64,000 bases of DNA, taken from Bacillus rhizoplanae. GTDB lineage: Bacteria > Bacillota > Bacilli > Bacillales > Bacillaceae_G. The DNA lies in the NCBI RefSeq assembly GCF_917563915.1, contig NZ_CAKJTI010000004.1, positions 62,001 to 126,000 on the forward strand, in the 5' to 3' direction. A program made the translations under genes and the position numbers. Below, piece by piece: positions 17,233 to 25,367 of this stretch (position 1 is its first letter; each line of letters starts with the position of its first letter). Under the pieces are notes generated by a model that was not told the DNA's origin, searched no databases, and was given only the letters and a program-made list of their open reading frames with translations.

Positions 17233-17526
17233 ATGCAAGAAAGAAGAAAAAGCATCATAGGATACGAAGGTCTATACGAAATTACAGAAACAGGGAAAAT
17301 CATAACATTAAGAGAACAAAGACCCATGGTTAGATGTAAAGATGAATACGGTTTTCATGTTGTTCATTTAACAGATAAAGAGGGCAATCGTAAACTCCAT
17401 AACGTTTTTACATTATGGCAAAAAGCGTTTCCTGAATTAGACAAGCATTCCTTTAAAGGGGCACTAAAACCTAAGTATGGCACTGGATGTAAACTTCTTG
17501 ATAGAAGTGGAGTCCATTTTGAATAA
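17233..17526 (+). CDS. Small NUMOD4-motif protein
   Basis: This 97-residue protein opens with the NUMOD4 motif (SIIGYEGLYEITETGKI), the short DNA-binding module found at the front of HNH homing endonucleases. The usual HNH core is absent; only the region around KLHNVFTLWQKAFPE resembles the part that follows it. The ATG at 17233 has AAAGGAG 9 bases upstream, better than an upstream in-frame codon at 17209. It has its own terminator. It is divergent from the PD-(D/E)XK gene and sits on the same insertion. It could be a DNA-binding regulator or a degenerate homing nuclease. Confidence 0.72.
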   Translation: MQERRKSIIGYEGLYEITETGKIITLREQRPMVRCKDEYGFHVVHLTDKEGNRKLHNVFTLWQKAFPELDKHSFKGALKPKYGTGCKLLDRSGVHFE

Positions 17527-17532
17527 AGCATG

Positions 17533-17565
17533 AAAAGAGGACTATCAATAGACAGTCCTCTTTTT
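17533..17565 (+). terminator. Terminator of the NUMOD4 gene
   Basis: AAAAGAGGACT and AGTCCTCTTTT, with an extra TC/GA pair inside, form a stem followed by TTTTTG. The reverse strand also ends in several T residues, so it may serve the reductase gene too. Confidence 0.85.
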
Positions 17566-17623
17566 GTAATCTTTTAATTAAAGTAAAACTACCACACTTT
17601 CTTCGCTGTTTAGGTTGTCTATC

Positions 17624-17965
17624 ATTCACAACTCAACCCTAGTCCCCACCTTATTCTTGATAGCCTTTTCATAAAAATACTTCGCCACCACAATATCCAC
17701 AACGGCTAATCCGACAGATTTAAATACGGTAATTTCTTGATCACTTTCCCTTCCATTTCGTTCGCCGCTTATAATTTGTCCGAGTTCTGCGTGAATATCG
17801 CTTTCTTTGAAAAGTCCTTCTTGTATTGGGATTTGCAAGTCACCGGTTTCTTCTAGTGCTGCTTCTTTTGATTCTACTACTACCTTATTAGCTGAGGAAA
17901 TGACATGAGATGGCAGCTCTTGCATCGTCGGTCTAAATGAACCGACAGCATTTACGTGAACACCA
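17624..17965 (-). repeat. 342-bp direct repeat, right copy
   Basis: This copy forms the 3' end of the intact reductase gene and aligns gap-free with 14774-15115. The repeat starts are 2850 bases apart, the size expected of a circular unit integrated by one crossover in this gene. Confidence 0.88.
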
Positions 17966-18603
17966 GGTTTTAATGTGTCTGAGAAAACTGGTGTTAAGGA
18001 GTTTGTTGTCGTGACAACGATATCTGCCTCGCGTACTGCTTCATTCGCATCTGCGTATATGCGGACAGGTTTATTAAATTTCTCCTTTATATACTCGGCG
18101 AACTCGGTAGCTTTTTGTTCTGTTCGGTTATAAAGCATAATGTTTTCAATATCTCGCACAGCGAGCATGGCCTGAACAAGCCCTTTCGCTTGTTCTCCTG
18201 TACCGATGATGCATAAGTTTTTCGCATTTTGACGAGCTAGGTATTTTGTTGCTACACCTGATAAGGCACCTGTTCGAATCATCGTTAAATATGATCCTTC
18301 TAAAAGGGCGAGCGGTTCTCCTGTTTGAAAATCTGATAGCATGACAACCCCGTTGATTGTTTTCTTTCCTATTTTAGGGTTATTGGGAGCTACTGTTACT
18401 ACTTTTAATCCAAGTGCACCAAGGTCTTCAGCTACAGAAGGCATCGTTAATGCGGTATTTTGCGAATTCGCAAATGGCAAAGAGTAGCGAATCGGAGTGA
18501 TCGTTCTTTCTGCAGAAAACTCTTGTAAAGCAATCGCCGCGTGTTCAATTACTTCATTCATATCTACTAAACTTCTTTGTTCAGCTGCATTTATAACTAA
18601 CAT
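17626..18603 (-). CDS. Delta1-pyrroline-2-carboxylate reductase / ornithine cyclodeaminase family
   Basis: This protein of 325 residues starts at the ATG at 18603, where AAAGGA lies upstream (an in-frame codon at 18636 is weaker). It has the ornithine cyclodeaminase/mu-crystallin fold with NAD(P)-binding motif LCIIGTGEQAKGLV near residue 128, after GLKVVTVAPNNPKIGKK and SYLTMIRTGALSGVATKYL. Members beside proline racemase-family genes usually reduce pyrroline-2-carboxylate to L-proline, the last step of trans-3-hydroxyproline or D-proline-type breakdown. A terminator separates it from the upstream racemase-family gene, so it is probably transcribed on its own. Its 3' third is one arm of the 342-bp repeat and may be a chimera. 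Confidence 0.82.
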   Translation of the reverse strand: MLVINAAEQRSLVDMNEVIEHAAIALQEFSAERTITPIRYSLPFANSQNTALTMPSVAEDLGALGLKVVTVAPNNPKIGKKTINGVVMLSDFQTGEPLALLEGSYLTMIRTGALSGVATKYLARQNAKNLCIIGTGEQAKGLVQAMLAVRDIENIMLYNRTEQKATEFAEYIKEKFNKPVRIYADANEAVREADIVVTTTNSLTPVFSDTLKPGVHVNAVGSFRPTMQELPSHVISSANKVVVESKEAALEETGDLQIPIQEGLFKESDIHAELGQIISGERNGRESDQEITVFKSVGLAVVDIVVAKYFYEKAIKNKVGTRVEL

Positions 18604-18690
18604 ATTTATCTCGTCCTTTCCTGAATCTTTTTCCAATGCTTGTCGCCAATATAGTAGTTATTCCACCACTTTATCTTCATTCCCTCTTAC

Positions 18691-18726
18691 AAAAAGAGTT
18701 GTTTTCTAAACAGAAAACAACTCTTT
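18691..18726 (-). terminator. Terminator of the proline racemase-family gene
   Basis: AAAGAGTTGTTTTCT and AGAAAACAACTCTTT form a perfect 15-base stem, followed on the minus strand by TTTTTG. It begins 10 bases past the stop codon. Confidence 0.9.
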
Positions 18727-18735
18727 ATACAAACA

Positions 18736-19740
18736 TTACGCCAATAAAAAACCTTGTTTTAACGGATTTCTTGGATCCATTACAAATTGGTGAAATCCTG
18801 TAATAAATGCCTGACCAGTAACTTTTGGAATGATTGCCTCGTATTCGCCTACTTTTGTCGATGACAACACTTCTCCAACAAATTGTCCGTCAGTAATGCA
18901 TTCATGAACGAAACTTCCGCCTTCTTGTAGAACTCCATGTTCAACAAGCGTTGCCAGTCTAGCTGAAGTACCCGTGCCGCAAGGAGAACGATCTACTTGC
19001 CCATCAGAAAAGATAGTTACATTTCGTAGCGTCGCATCTTTTCCATTTGGTTCATCTGAAAAGATAACGCCGTATATTCCCTTCAAATCTTCTTCGAGAG
19101 GATGTTTTACTTCCATTTGACTTTCAATGTAATGTTTAATTTTCCCGCCCCATGTTTGAATAGCAGATAAATCTTTAAAGTTTACTTTTAAGCCAAATTC
19201 TTTACTGTCTACAACAGCATAGAAAGCTCCGCCAAAAGCAATGTCCACTTGAAATTCATAACCATCAATTTTTACAGGAACATCCTTCTTGTAAACGAAA
19301 GAAGGAACATTTTCAAATGTCACAGATTCCACTTGGTTTCCACTATATTTTGCATACGCGATAACCTCTCCTGCCGGGCTATCAATAATGAATTTTTGTT
19401 CTTCTCCTGTCACTTCGAACATACCAGTTTCAATTCCTACTGTGATTACAGCTACAATTCCATGGCCGCACATTGTACTCCAGCCTTCATTATGCATAAA
19501 CAATACCCCAAAATCAGCATGCGGGCTTGCCGGCGGCGTAATAATACAACCGTACATACCATGATGTCCTCTCGGTTCATACATCAAAACTTCGCGAAGA
19601 TGATCCAAGTGCTCCATACAATAAGCTCGTCGTTCTAATTGTGTTTTTCCTTTTATCACCGGTAATCCGCCTGTAATAATACGTAACGGTTCTCCTGCTA
19701 CATGTGCGTCGATTGTTGTGTACATTTTGCTAATATTCAT
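18736..19740 (-). CDS. Proline racemase family protein (hydroxyproline epimerase or trans-3-hydroxyproline dehydratase)
   Basis: This protein of 334 residues starts at the ATG at 19740, with GGAGGG 7 bases upstream. Both catalytic cysteines of the racemase/epimerase mechanism are present: Cys91 in [11 protein letters not shown] and Cys254 in [12 protein letters not shown]. Family members act on proline, 4-hydroxyproline or trans-3-hydroxyproline. A Cys/Cys pair favours racemase or epimerase chemistry, while the neighbouring pyrroline-2-carboxylate reductase gene is typical of the dehydratase group, so the substrate is left open. A sigma-54-type promoter precedes the gene, as is known for proline catabolic genes in other Firmicutes. 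Confidence 0.85.
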   Translation of the reverse strand: MNISKMYTTIDAHVAGEPLRIITGGLPVIKGKTQLERRAYCMEHLDHLREVLMYEPRGHHGMYGCIITPPASPHADFGVLFMHNEGWSTMCGHGIVAVITVGIETGMFEVTGEEQKFIIDSPAGEVIAYAKYSGNQVESVTFENVPSFVYKKDVPVKIDGYEFQVDIAFGGAFYAVVDSKEFGLKVNFKDLSAIQTWGGKIKHYIESQMEVKHPLEEDLKGIYGVIFSDEPNGKDATLRNVTIFSDGQVDRSPCGTGTSARLATLVEHGVLQEGGSFVHECITDGQFVGEVLSSTKVGEYEAIIPKVTGQAFITGFHQFVMDPRNPLKQGFLLA

Positions 19741-19811
19741 TTCTTGTCCCTCCGTTAATTGTATTCTCATATGAGATGCTTGTTATTTTAAAAGTTTCCT
19801 ATATTTTTTAT

Positions 19812-19830
19812 TAGCAAATATTGTGCCGGA
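19812..19830 (-). promoter_or_regulatory. Sigma-54 (-24/-12) promoter of the proline racemase-family gene
   Basis: On the minus strand, CCGGCAC is followed by AATAT and TTGCT. The invariant GG and GC are 10 bases apart, as in the TGGCAC-N5-TTGC consensus. It lies about 75 bases before the start codon. It predicts SigL-dependent transcription that needs an enhancer-binding activator; no activator gene is in this window. Nothing else stands out in 19,831-20,130. Confidence 0.62.
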
Positions 19831-20141
19831 ATTTAGGAACTGAATATTATCAATAACCAATCAATTGTATTTGCACTTTTTCTAAAAAATTTTACCTTTT
19901 CCATAACAAATTTTTATACACATGTATACTTTCTTTTACACTATTTCATCTTCTCGTTTTGAATTTATAGCGAAAGAATGGCGTTTTTTTCGTTTTTGGA
20001 ATATGATTTTTTCTTACCTTGATGGGCATGTGGCGATACTCCAGTTAGAACAAATGATGACACTGGAAAATAAAGAATAGTATAATTTTAACAATTCTAG
20101 GAATCGTATATTGCTTTGTTATTAAAGAGGAGATGATAAAT

Positions 20142-20366
20142 TTGCAAAAGAAACGAATAGTATTTCTATGTTTATTTTTTTCTATTCTTTTAATATTTTA
20201 TATTTCTCAAAAAGGGTACAGTGGAAAATATATACAATGGGGTGACACTGTAGAAACTGTTAATACAGATCAACTTGAAAGAAATAACATTCCATATAAA
20301 GTTAAAAATAATAAAGTATATATTCCTGAAGATGCCTTTGACAAGGCGATAATGTGTTGTTCATAA
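20142..20366 (+). CDS. Small membrane-anchored or exported protein
   Basis: This 74-residue protein begins with a basic stretch and one hydrophobic segment (IVFLCLFFSILLIFYIS, about residues 6-22), followed by a soluble tail with IQWGDTVETVNTDQLERN and a Cys-Cys-Ser end. The TTG at 20142 follows GAGGAGATG at good spacing; the ATG at 20133 would overlap the ribosome site. The protein was not recognised. The short extracytoplasmic domain resembles many hypothetical Bacillus cereus group proteins of the cell surface. A TATAAT lies about 50 bases upstream. Confidence 0.6.
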   Translation: MQKKRIVFLCLFFSILLIFYISQKGYSGKYIQWGDTVETVNTDQLERNNIPYKVKNNKVYIPEDAFDKAIMCCS

Positions 20367-20431
20367 AATCATAAATAATATTTAACTACAATTACATTCC
20401 GTTTTCAGGATGTGAAAGGTGGAGATGTAAT

Positions 20432-21109
20432 TTGGCTCAAGAATACAAGCTAATGGAAATACAGGCAGATGTATTATTTACATATGATAATTCGGGCAGA
20501 ATGACAGAAATAAATGAGCCTGGAGGTCTTGTTGCCCCTTTATTTTTCCTTGGTCGTACCAAAGAAGGAAATGTCATTCGTTTCAATAAAATTTTCCCAA
20601 ATCCAAAGATGGATAAAGTGTTGCAAGTTATTAATAACAATGAGCATATCGTTGACCTTAAAAACTTAATTGTTATTTTAAATGAGATAAGACCGATAAG
20701 TAGCATATGGATAGGTCCAGCTTACGTTTTTCCCGAAAATTTTAATATGACTTCAGACGCAGTTAGAGTAACAAATGAAAATAAGGAATTACTAAAAATG
20801 GATTTCCCAAATCTATTTGAGGAGTTTGAATGGAGACAGCCTTGTTTCGCTATTATTCAAGACGGTATTGCAGTTTCTGTATGTTGTAGTGCGAGAAAGA
20901 GTGCAAAAGCAGCAGAGGCTAGTGTGGAAACTTTGGAAGCCTATAAAGGAAACGGATATGGAACAAAAAGTGTTATTGCTTGGGCAAACGAAGTCAAGAA
21001 AGAAGGGTTATATCCTCTTTATAGTACAGCGTGGGATAATTTCTCTTCACAAGCAATAGCTAAAAAATTGGGTCTTCATAGATATGGAGTAGACTTTCAT
21101 ATAAGTTAA
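20432..21109 (+). CDS. GNAT family N-acetyltransferase
   Basis: This 225-residue protein starts at a TTG with GGTGGAGATG upstream. The C-terminal 80 residues carry the GNAT acetyl-CoA binding loop (YKGNGYGTKSVIAWANEV) and the following strand-helix pattern ending in SQAIAKKLGLHRYGV. The N-terminal 130 residues are less typical and probably form the substrate lobe. It should move an acetyl group from acetyl-CoA to an amine, but the target is unknown. It stands alone between two small genes. The central FAIIQDGIAVSVCCSARKS segment is the expected pair of core strands. Confidence 0.78.
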   Translation: MAQEYKLMEIQADVLFTYDNSGRMTEINEPGGLVAPLFFLGRTKEGNVIRFNKIFPNPKMDKVLQVINNNEHIVDLKNLIVILNEIRPISSIWIGPAYVFPENFNMTSDAVRVTNENKELLKMDFPNLFEEFEWRQPCFAIIQDGIAVSVCCSARKSAKAAEASVETLEAYKGNGYGTKSVIAWANEVKKEGLYPLYSTAWDNFSSQAIAKKLGLHRYGVDFHIS

Positions 21110-21215
21110 GTTTTTTGTAATTAGCATCTAATTATCTTATTGGGGCCTTGACGCATGCCCCTCAAGTTAAAGACTTGAAATTACCCTAAAACAAGGATTT
21201 TGTGCATGTAAGTAT

Positions 21216-21317
21216 TCAAGATGACCACCATATCGAATAAACCATGCCCCCAACAAAAAGCACTAAACCTAAAGCAAAAACAACCAAAGCGAGTATTGCA
21301 TTTTTATTATTTTCCAT
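21216..21317 (-). CDS. 33-residue single-pass membrane peptide
   Basis: The ATG at 21317 has AAGGAG 8 bases upstream and opens a 33-codon frame ending in TGA at 21216. The product has a short polar head (MENNKNA), one long hydrophobic helix (ILALVVFALGLVLFVGGMVY) and a SIWWSS tail. The strong ribosome site and clean membrane topology argue that it is real. Its function is unknown. It is too short for most gene finders. Confidence 0.55.
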   Translation of the reverse strand: MENNKNAILALVVFALGLVLFVGGMVYSIWWSS

Positions 21318-21446
21318 AAAATTGTCTCCTTGTAATTTTTTATTTTGTTTCATTTTTTATACTAAAAAACCTTTAGTTGTAATTATGGCTAAAGGTTGCG
21401 ATCATCATACTTCTCAGTTGATAAAAATTTCATATTTATAACTCTT

Positions 21447-21565
21447 TCATGCGGAGTCTCCTTTCCTGCAAGCTTGAATAAGTGCAGTGATTTGTTCCCA
21501 ATAATCCAGTTTCTTCTCTAGTTCCTGCTTTCCAGCCACAGTAATACAGTAAAATTTCCTCCTAC
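21447..21565 (-). pseudogene. PadR-family regulator C-terminal fragment
   Basis: The minus-strand frame reads RRKFYCITVAGKQELEKKLD and then YWEQITALIQACRKGDSA before a TGA. This is the wing and dimerisation helix of a PadR-type transcriptional regulator. The DNA-recognition helix and start are gone; the sequence runs into the terminator region of the ArsR gene. It is a dead fragment. Confidence 0.65.
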
Positions 21566-21600
21566 AATGAAAGAGCCCGTCACTTGACGGACTAATAGAA

Positions 21601-22311
21601 TTAAACAGACTTATTTTCGTTTTTCTTTATGTCAATACCTAATTGATCTTGCAAGGCTTTTTTACCGTTGTTTGTAAGATGGACTGCTCGACTTTTTTCT
21701 TCTTTTATAATCCATCCCTGTTCAAAAAAAAGATTAGCTATTTCAGATCCTAACCAACCCGCAATATGGTAACGTCTTTCACTCCAATCAAGACAAGGTT
21801 TTGCAAATATCCTCCTTTTTGTATTAGCCTTTTCGATATTAATCCCAAACTTTAAAAACCACTTTTTCCCTTGCTCAGTCACAGCGTATTCTCCATCTTC
21901 TAGAGTTAGAAGTTGTCTATCAATTAGTCCCTCAGCTATCTTTACACCAAGCTCCCCTGCAAGATGATCATAACATGTTCGAGCATTGCGAACTTTTTTT
22001 AATTGATCGGACTGCCTCAAAGAGCGAACCGGAACAGTTGGTGCAATCGTACCTAATTTTTCAAGAACTTCTGCTACCTCTTGATTAGCAAGTCTATAGT
22101 ACCGATGTCTACCATGTTGTTCAACATTAAGGAGATTACCCTCGACCAATTTAGAAAGATGGGAACTGATTGTTGGATGTGACACTTTTGCCATATATGC
22201 TAATTCACTAGCTGGTAAAGCCTGACCATTCATTAAACACTCTAAAATTATTGCTCTTGTAGGTTCAGCAATTAGTTTTGCTATATATGAGATATTCGGA
22301 TATACATTCAT
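21601..22311 (-). CDS. ArsR-type winged-helix transcriptional regulator
   Basis: This 236-residue protein has an ArsR/SmtB helix-turn-helix at residues ~10-85 (AEPTRAIILECLMNGQALPA, then HPTISSHLSKLVEGNLL and HGRHRYYRL). A second helical and winged part follows to the C terminus. No metal-binding cysteine pair typical of metal sensors is obvious, so it may respond to another signal. It is divergent from the DinB-family gene 69 bases away, and the two may share control. A weak terminator (about 21,570-21,595) follows it. Confidence 0.82.
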   Translation of the reverse strand: MNVYPNISYIAKLIAEPTRAIILECLMNGQALPASELAYMAKVSHPTISSHLSKLVEGNLLNVEQHGRHRYYRLANQEVAEVLEKLGTIAPTVPVRSLRQSDQLKKVRNARTCYDHLAGELGVKIAEGLIDRQLLTLEDGEYAVTEQGKKWFLKFGINIEKANTKRRIFAKPCLDWSERRYHIAGWLGSEIANLFFEQGWIIKEEKSRAVHLTNNGKKALQDQLGIDIKKNENKSV

Positions 22312-22380
22312 ATTTCGATGATACCCTAATTATCTATTTGATACAATTATCTTGAATCTACAAGCAAGGAGGAGTTTATA

Positions 22381-22854
22381 ATGAATGCAATTGAGCTTTG
22401 TATATTGAATTTAAAGGAAACAAGAAGGCGCTCTATCAAATTGTGGAGGTCTCTTCCTGATAGCTTGCTTTCTTGGAAACCTGACAACGAAGCAATGTCT
22501 TTTGGGGAGATGATTCGTCATGTGTGGAGTGCAAGTTTCCATTATCATATGCTCTTAAGGAACAATGGATTGATAAAGACAGAAATACATACCCCATACG
22601 ATGAAGAACCAATCACTTCTGTTGAAAAAGAGATAGAGTTATCGCAATCATATTTTTCCGATTTTATAGAATATGTTGAATCCATATCAACGGAGGAACT
22701 AGAATCAAGACTTATTGATAGAAGTGATGTAGGCTACCAACGATATTTGGGTGACATGCTTTTAAGAATTGCCTATCATGATGCCGTTCATACGGGTCAG
22801 TTTTTACAATACTTACGAATGGTAGAGTTGGAAAGACCCCTAATATGGGATTAA
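22381..22854 (+). CDS. DinB-family (four-helix bundle) protein
   Basis: This 157-residue protein has the DinB/YfiT four-helix bundle pattern. SFGEMIRHVWSASFHYHMLL carries the first histidine and YHDAVHTGQFLQYLRM the other two, which together bind a divalent metal in this superfamily. Members include thiol S-transferases and many uncharacterised stress proteins; they are unrelated to DinB polymerase. An AAGGAGGAG site precedes the ATG. It is divergent from the ArsR gene, which is a likely regulator. Confidence 0.8.
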   Translation: MNAIELCILNLKETRRRSIKLWRSLPDSLLSWKPDNEAMSFGEMIRHVWSASFHYHMLLRNNGLIKTEIHTPYDEEPITSVEKEIELSQSYFSDFIEYVESISTEELESRLIDRSDVGYQRYLGDMLLRIAYHDAVHTGQFLQYLRMVELERPLIWD

Positions 22855-22947
22855 CCTTAAATAAAGATTTTGTGAGGAAAGCCCAATTGCCATCAAGCTT
22901 AGATTAAGTAAAATTTCGTTCGACTAGATTTTTTCTGTTTTCTAAAG

Positions 22948-23319
22948 ATGAAAATAGGTTTATGTGTAATGCTTATAGCATTTGTTGGATTAAGTTTTAT
23001 TCAAGCCCATTGGTCATCGTATATAATGGCTAGCCTATTATTTCTATATGGAATTGGGGGAGGGATATTTCAACCAGCTAATATTGCATCAGTTATGGCG
23101 TCTGTATCCAAAGAAAAACAAGGTGCGATTGGAGCTGTACAATGTATGTTACAAAATGTCGCAATTGCATTTGGTGCTGCAGTTGCTGCAACATTTATGA
23201 GTTCACAAGACGACATGGAAACATACAAACTTATTCAAGCTTTCCGATATTCGTGGTACATCGCAGGAGGATTACTATTATTTAATCTTCTATGTTTTTT
23301 AGGCTATCGGAAATCTTAA
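22948..23319 (+). pseudogene. MFS transporter, C-terminal fragment
   Basis: The 123-codon frame covers only the last four membrane helices of a drug-efflux-type major facilitator (for example YGIGGGIFQPANIASVMASV, then GAIGAVQCMLQNVAIAFGAA). The eight or more preceding helices are absent and the upstream bases contain stops in this frame. There is no convincing ribosome site. It keeps its terminator, so it is the preserved tail of a deleted gene. Confidence 0.78.
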
Positions 23320-23354
23320 AAAGAAGAAGCAGGCCGAACCTGCTTTCTTCTTTG
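23318..23354. terminator. Bidirectional terminator
   Basis: AAAGAAGAAGCAGG and CCTGCTTTCTTCTTT form a stem with one bulge. It lies between the MFS remnant and the convergent sugar isomerase operon and can serve both. Confidence 0.82.
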
Positions 23355-23371
23355 AACTCGGATTGATTGTA

Positions 23372-24340
23372 TTACACCCACCACATTTGCGAAGGCGTTT
23401 CTTCTATTAATACGCTTTTCAAATTCGTAACCGCGCGTTTAAATCCTTCTTCAATCGACATGATTGGATCTTCATGTTCGATGCTTATTACGTAGTCATA
23501 TCCGTACGTACGAAGTGCACTCATCATATTTGACCACTCTTTCATATCATGGCCGCATCCCACTGATCGAAATGTCCAAGCGCGCGTTTGCACTTCTCCG
23601 TACGGCTGCATATCTGTTAGGCCATACATATTAATATTGTCTTGATCTAAGTACGTGTCCTTTGCATGAAAATGATGAATCGCATTTTCTTTTGCTAAAA
23701 TTTTAATGGCTCCGACAGGGTCAATCCCTTGCCACCATAGATGACTTGGATCTAAGTTGGCGCCAATTGCTTTGCTTGTTTTTTCACGCAGTTTTAATAA
23801 CGTATACGGTGTGTGTACTAAAAATCCCCCGTGCAATTCTAAACCAATTTTCACGTTATGTGTTTCTGCGTATTCCCCGAGCTCTTTCCAATAAGGAATC
23901 AGCTTATGTTCCCACTGCCAAGTTCGTACATCCGCATATTCATTTGGCCACGGGGTAACAGGCCAATTTGGATATTTCGCTCCTTCGTGATCCCCTGCTG
24001 TTCCGGAAAAACAGTTTACGACCGGCACGTTTAGCAGCGATGCTAATTGAATCGTTTTACGAAGTGTATCGTCAGACTCTTTTGCAAAGCCTTCTTCTGG
24101 TGAGATTGGATTGCCGTGACAGCTAAATGCACTAATGATTAGGCCTCGATCCGTTACTTTTTTTAGATACGCTTCTCTTTTGTCCTTATCTTCAAGCAGT
24201 TCATCTAATGGGCAGTGATGATTTCCAGGATAACAGCCCGTTCCAATTTCAACGGCGTGAAGACCTGCTGCTTGTACTTTATCTAACATCTCTTCAAATG
24301 AACGATCTGCAAATAAAACGGTAAATACACCTAGTTTCAT
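23372..24340 (-). CDS. Sugar phosphate isomerase/epimerase family protein (xylose isomerase-like TIM barrel)
   Basis: This 322-residue protein has the AP-endonuclease-2/xylose isomerase-like barrel: MKLGVFTVLF at the first strand, GLELHGG, GANLDPSHLWWQG, HHFHAKDTY and YVISIEHEDP. These supply the Glu, Asp, His and Glu metal ligands. It is the last gene of a four-gene operon (ThuA, two Gfo/Idh/MocA oxidoreductases, this gene) and lies 1 base after the preceding stop. Such enzymes beside Gfo/Idh/MocA proteins act on keto-sugars or 3-keto-glycosides. The exact substrate is unknown. Confidence 0.82.
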   Translation of the reverse strand: MKLGVFTVLFADRSFEEMLDKVQAAGLHAVEIGTGCYPGNHHCPLDELLEDKDKREAYLKKVTDRGLIISAFSCHGNPISPEEGFAKESDDTLRKTIQLASLLNVPVVNCFSGTAGDHEGAKYPNWPVTPWPNEYADVRTWQWEHKLIPYWKELGEYAETHNVKIGLELHGGFLVHTPYTLLKLREKTSKAIGANLDPSHLWWQGIDPVGAIKILAKENAIHHFHAKDTYLDQDNINMYGLTDMQPYGEVQTRAWTFRSVGCGHDMKEWSNMMSALRTYGYDYVISIEHEDPIMSIEEGFKRAVTNLKSVLIEETPSQMWWV

Positions 24341-24341
24341 T

Positions 24342-25364
24342 TTATTTCCCCCCTATTTGACTCGTGTCATATATTTCATCGATAATAGCTGATACTTGAA
24401 GCGCTTCTTCCGGTTTTACCACTAACTCAGCCTTCCCTTTGCAGGCATCAATGAAATTTTTAGCCTGCATGAAACTATAATCCTCTTCTCCCTCTATCCA
24501 AGCTGCCTTACTGTTCATCAGCATGCCGTTTTTCGTTGTGTAAAGTTCAAGTGGAAAAACGTTAATCCCTCCGTCTACACCGGAAATGCTAACATGTTCT
24601 TCGTCATCTTCAATATTGGCAGACCAAGACGTTTCCAGCAGCAATGAAGCACCGTTTTCGAATTTCATATAAGCGGTTACATGATCATCCACATGAAATG
24701 TCTCATGATCAAATGTTCCCCATTGATTTAACTGACCAGGTGTTTTACTTAATTCGTTGTACGCACTTCCTAGAACCGCTGTATGTTTTGGGTTTCCCAT
24801 TAGCCAAAGAGATAAATCAAGTAAATGACAACCATAATCTATTAAACTTCCTCCGCCTTGCAGTTCTTTATTCGTAAATACTCCCCACCCAGGAACTTTG
24901 CGGCGCCGCATCGCTTTTACGCGCGCTACGAGAGGACGGCCTACTTCTGTCATCATTCTTTTTGCTGCTTGTGCTTCTTTCATAAAACGATAATGATAGG
25001 CAATCGCTAGTTTTCTATCAGCTTTTTTTGAAGCTTCCAGCATATCTTCGCACTGCTGCTTACATAGTGCCATTGGTTTTTCACATAATACATGAACGCC
25101 TGCTTTCAAAGCCTCAACTACAAATTCAGCATGGAATTTATTCGGCGTACAAATACATACGGCATCTACTTCTTTCAGCATATCTTTATAGTTGGTAAAT
25201 ACTTGCGGGATATGATGCTCGTTCGCAACCTCTTTCGCTCTTTCACTATTAATATCGCTCATACCCCAAATGACGCATTCATTACCTAGTTGTTTAAAAG
25301 CTGGAATATGCCGCCCAGTGGCAATTCCTCCTGCTCCAATTATGCCAATTCTCACGGTATTCAC
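24342..25364 (-). CDS. Gfo/Idh/MocA family oxidoreductase
   Basis: This 340-residue NAD(P)-dependent sugar oxidoreductase has a Rossmann motif at the N terminus (IGIIGAGGIATGRH), the family signature CEKPMALCKQQCEDML near residue 94, and a C-terminal substrate domain with GGGSLIDYGCHLLDLSLW near 171. It should oxidise or reduce a hydroxyl of a sugar or cyclitol. It lies 3 bases after the second oxidoreductase gene and directly before the isomerase gene. Two such enzymes in one operon suggest successive oxidation and reduction of the same sugar. Confidence 0.87.
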   Translation of the reverse strand: MNTVRIGIIGAGGIATGRHIPAFKQLGNECVIWGMSDINSERAKEVANEHHIPQVFTNYKDMLKEVDAVCICTPNKFHAEFVVEALKAGVHVLCEKPMALCKQQCEDMLEASKKADRKLAIAYHYRFMKEAQAAKRMMTEVGRPLVARVKAMRRRKVPGWGVFTNKELQGGGSLIDYGCHLLDLSLWLMGNPKHTAVLGSAYNELSKTPGQLNQWGTFDHETFHVDDHVTAYMKFENGASLLLETSWSANIEDDEEHVSISGVDGGINVFPLELYTTKNGMLMNSKAAWIEGEEDYSFMQAKNFIDACKGKAELVVKPEEALQVSAIIDEIYDTSQIGGK

Positions 25365-25367
25365 CTC

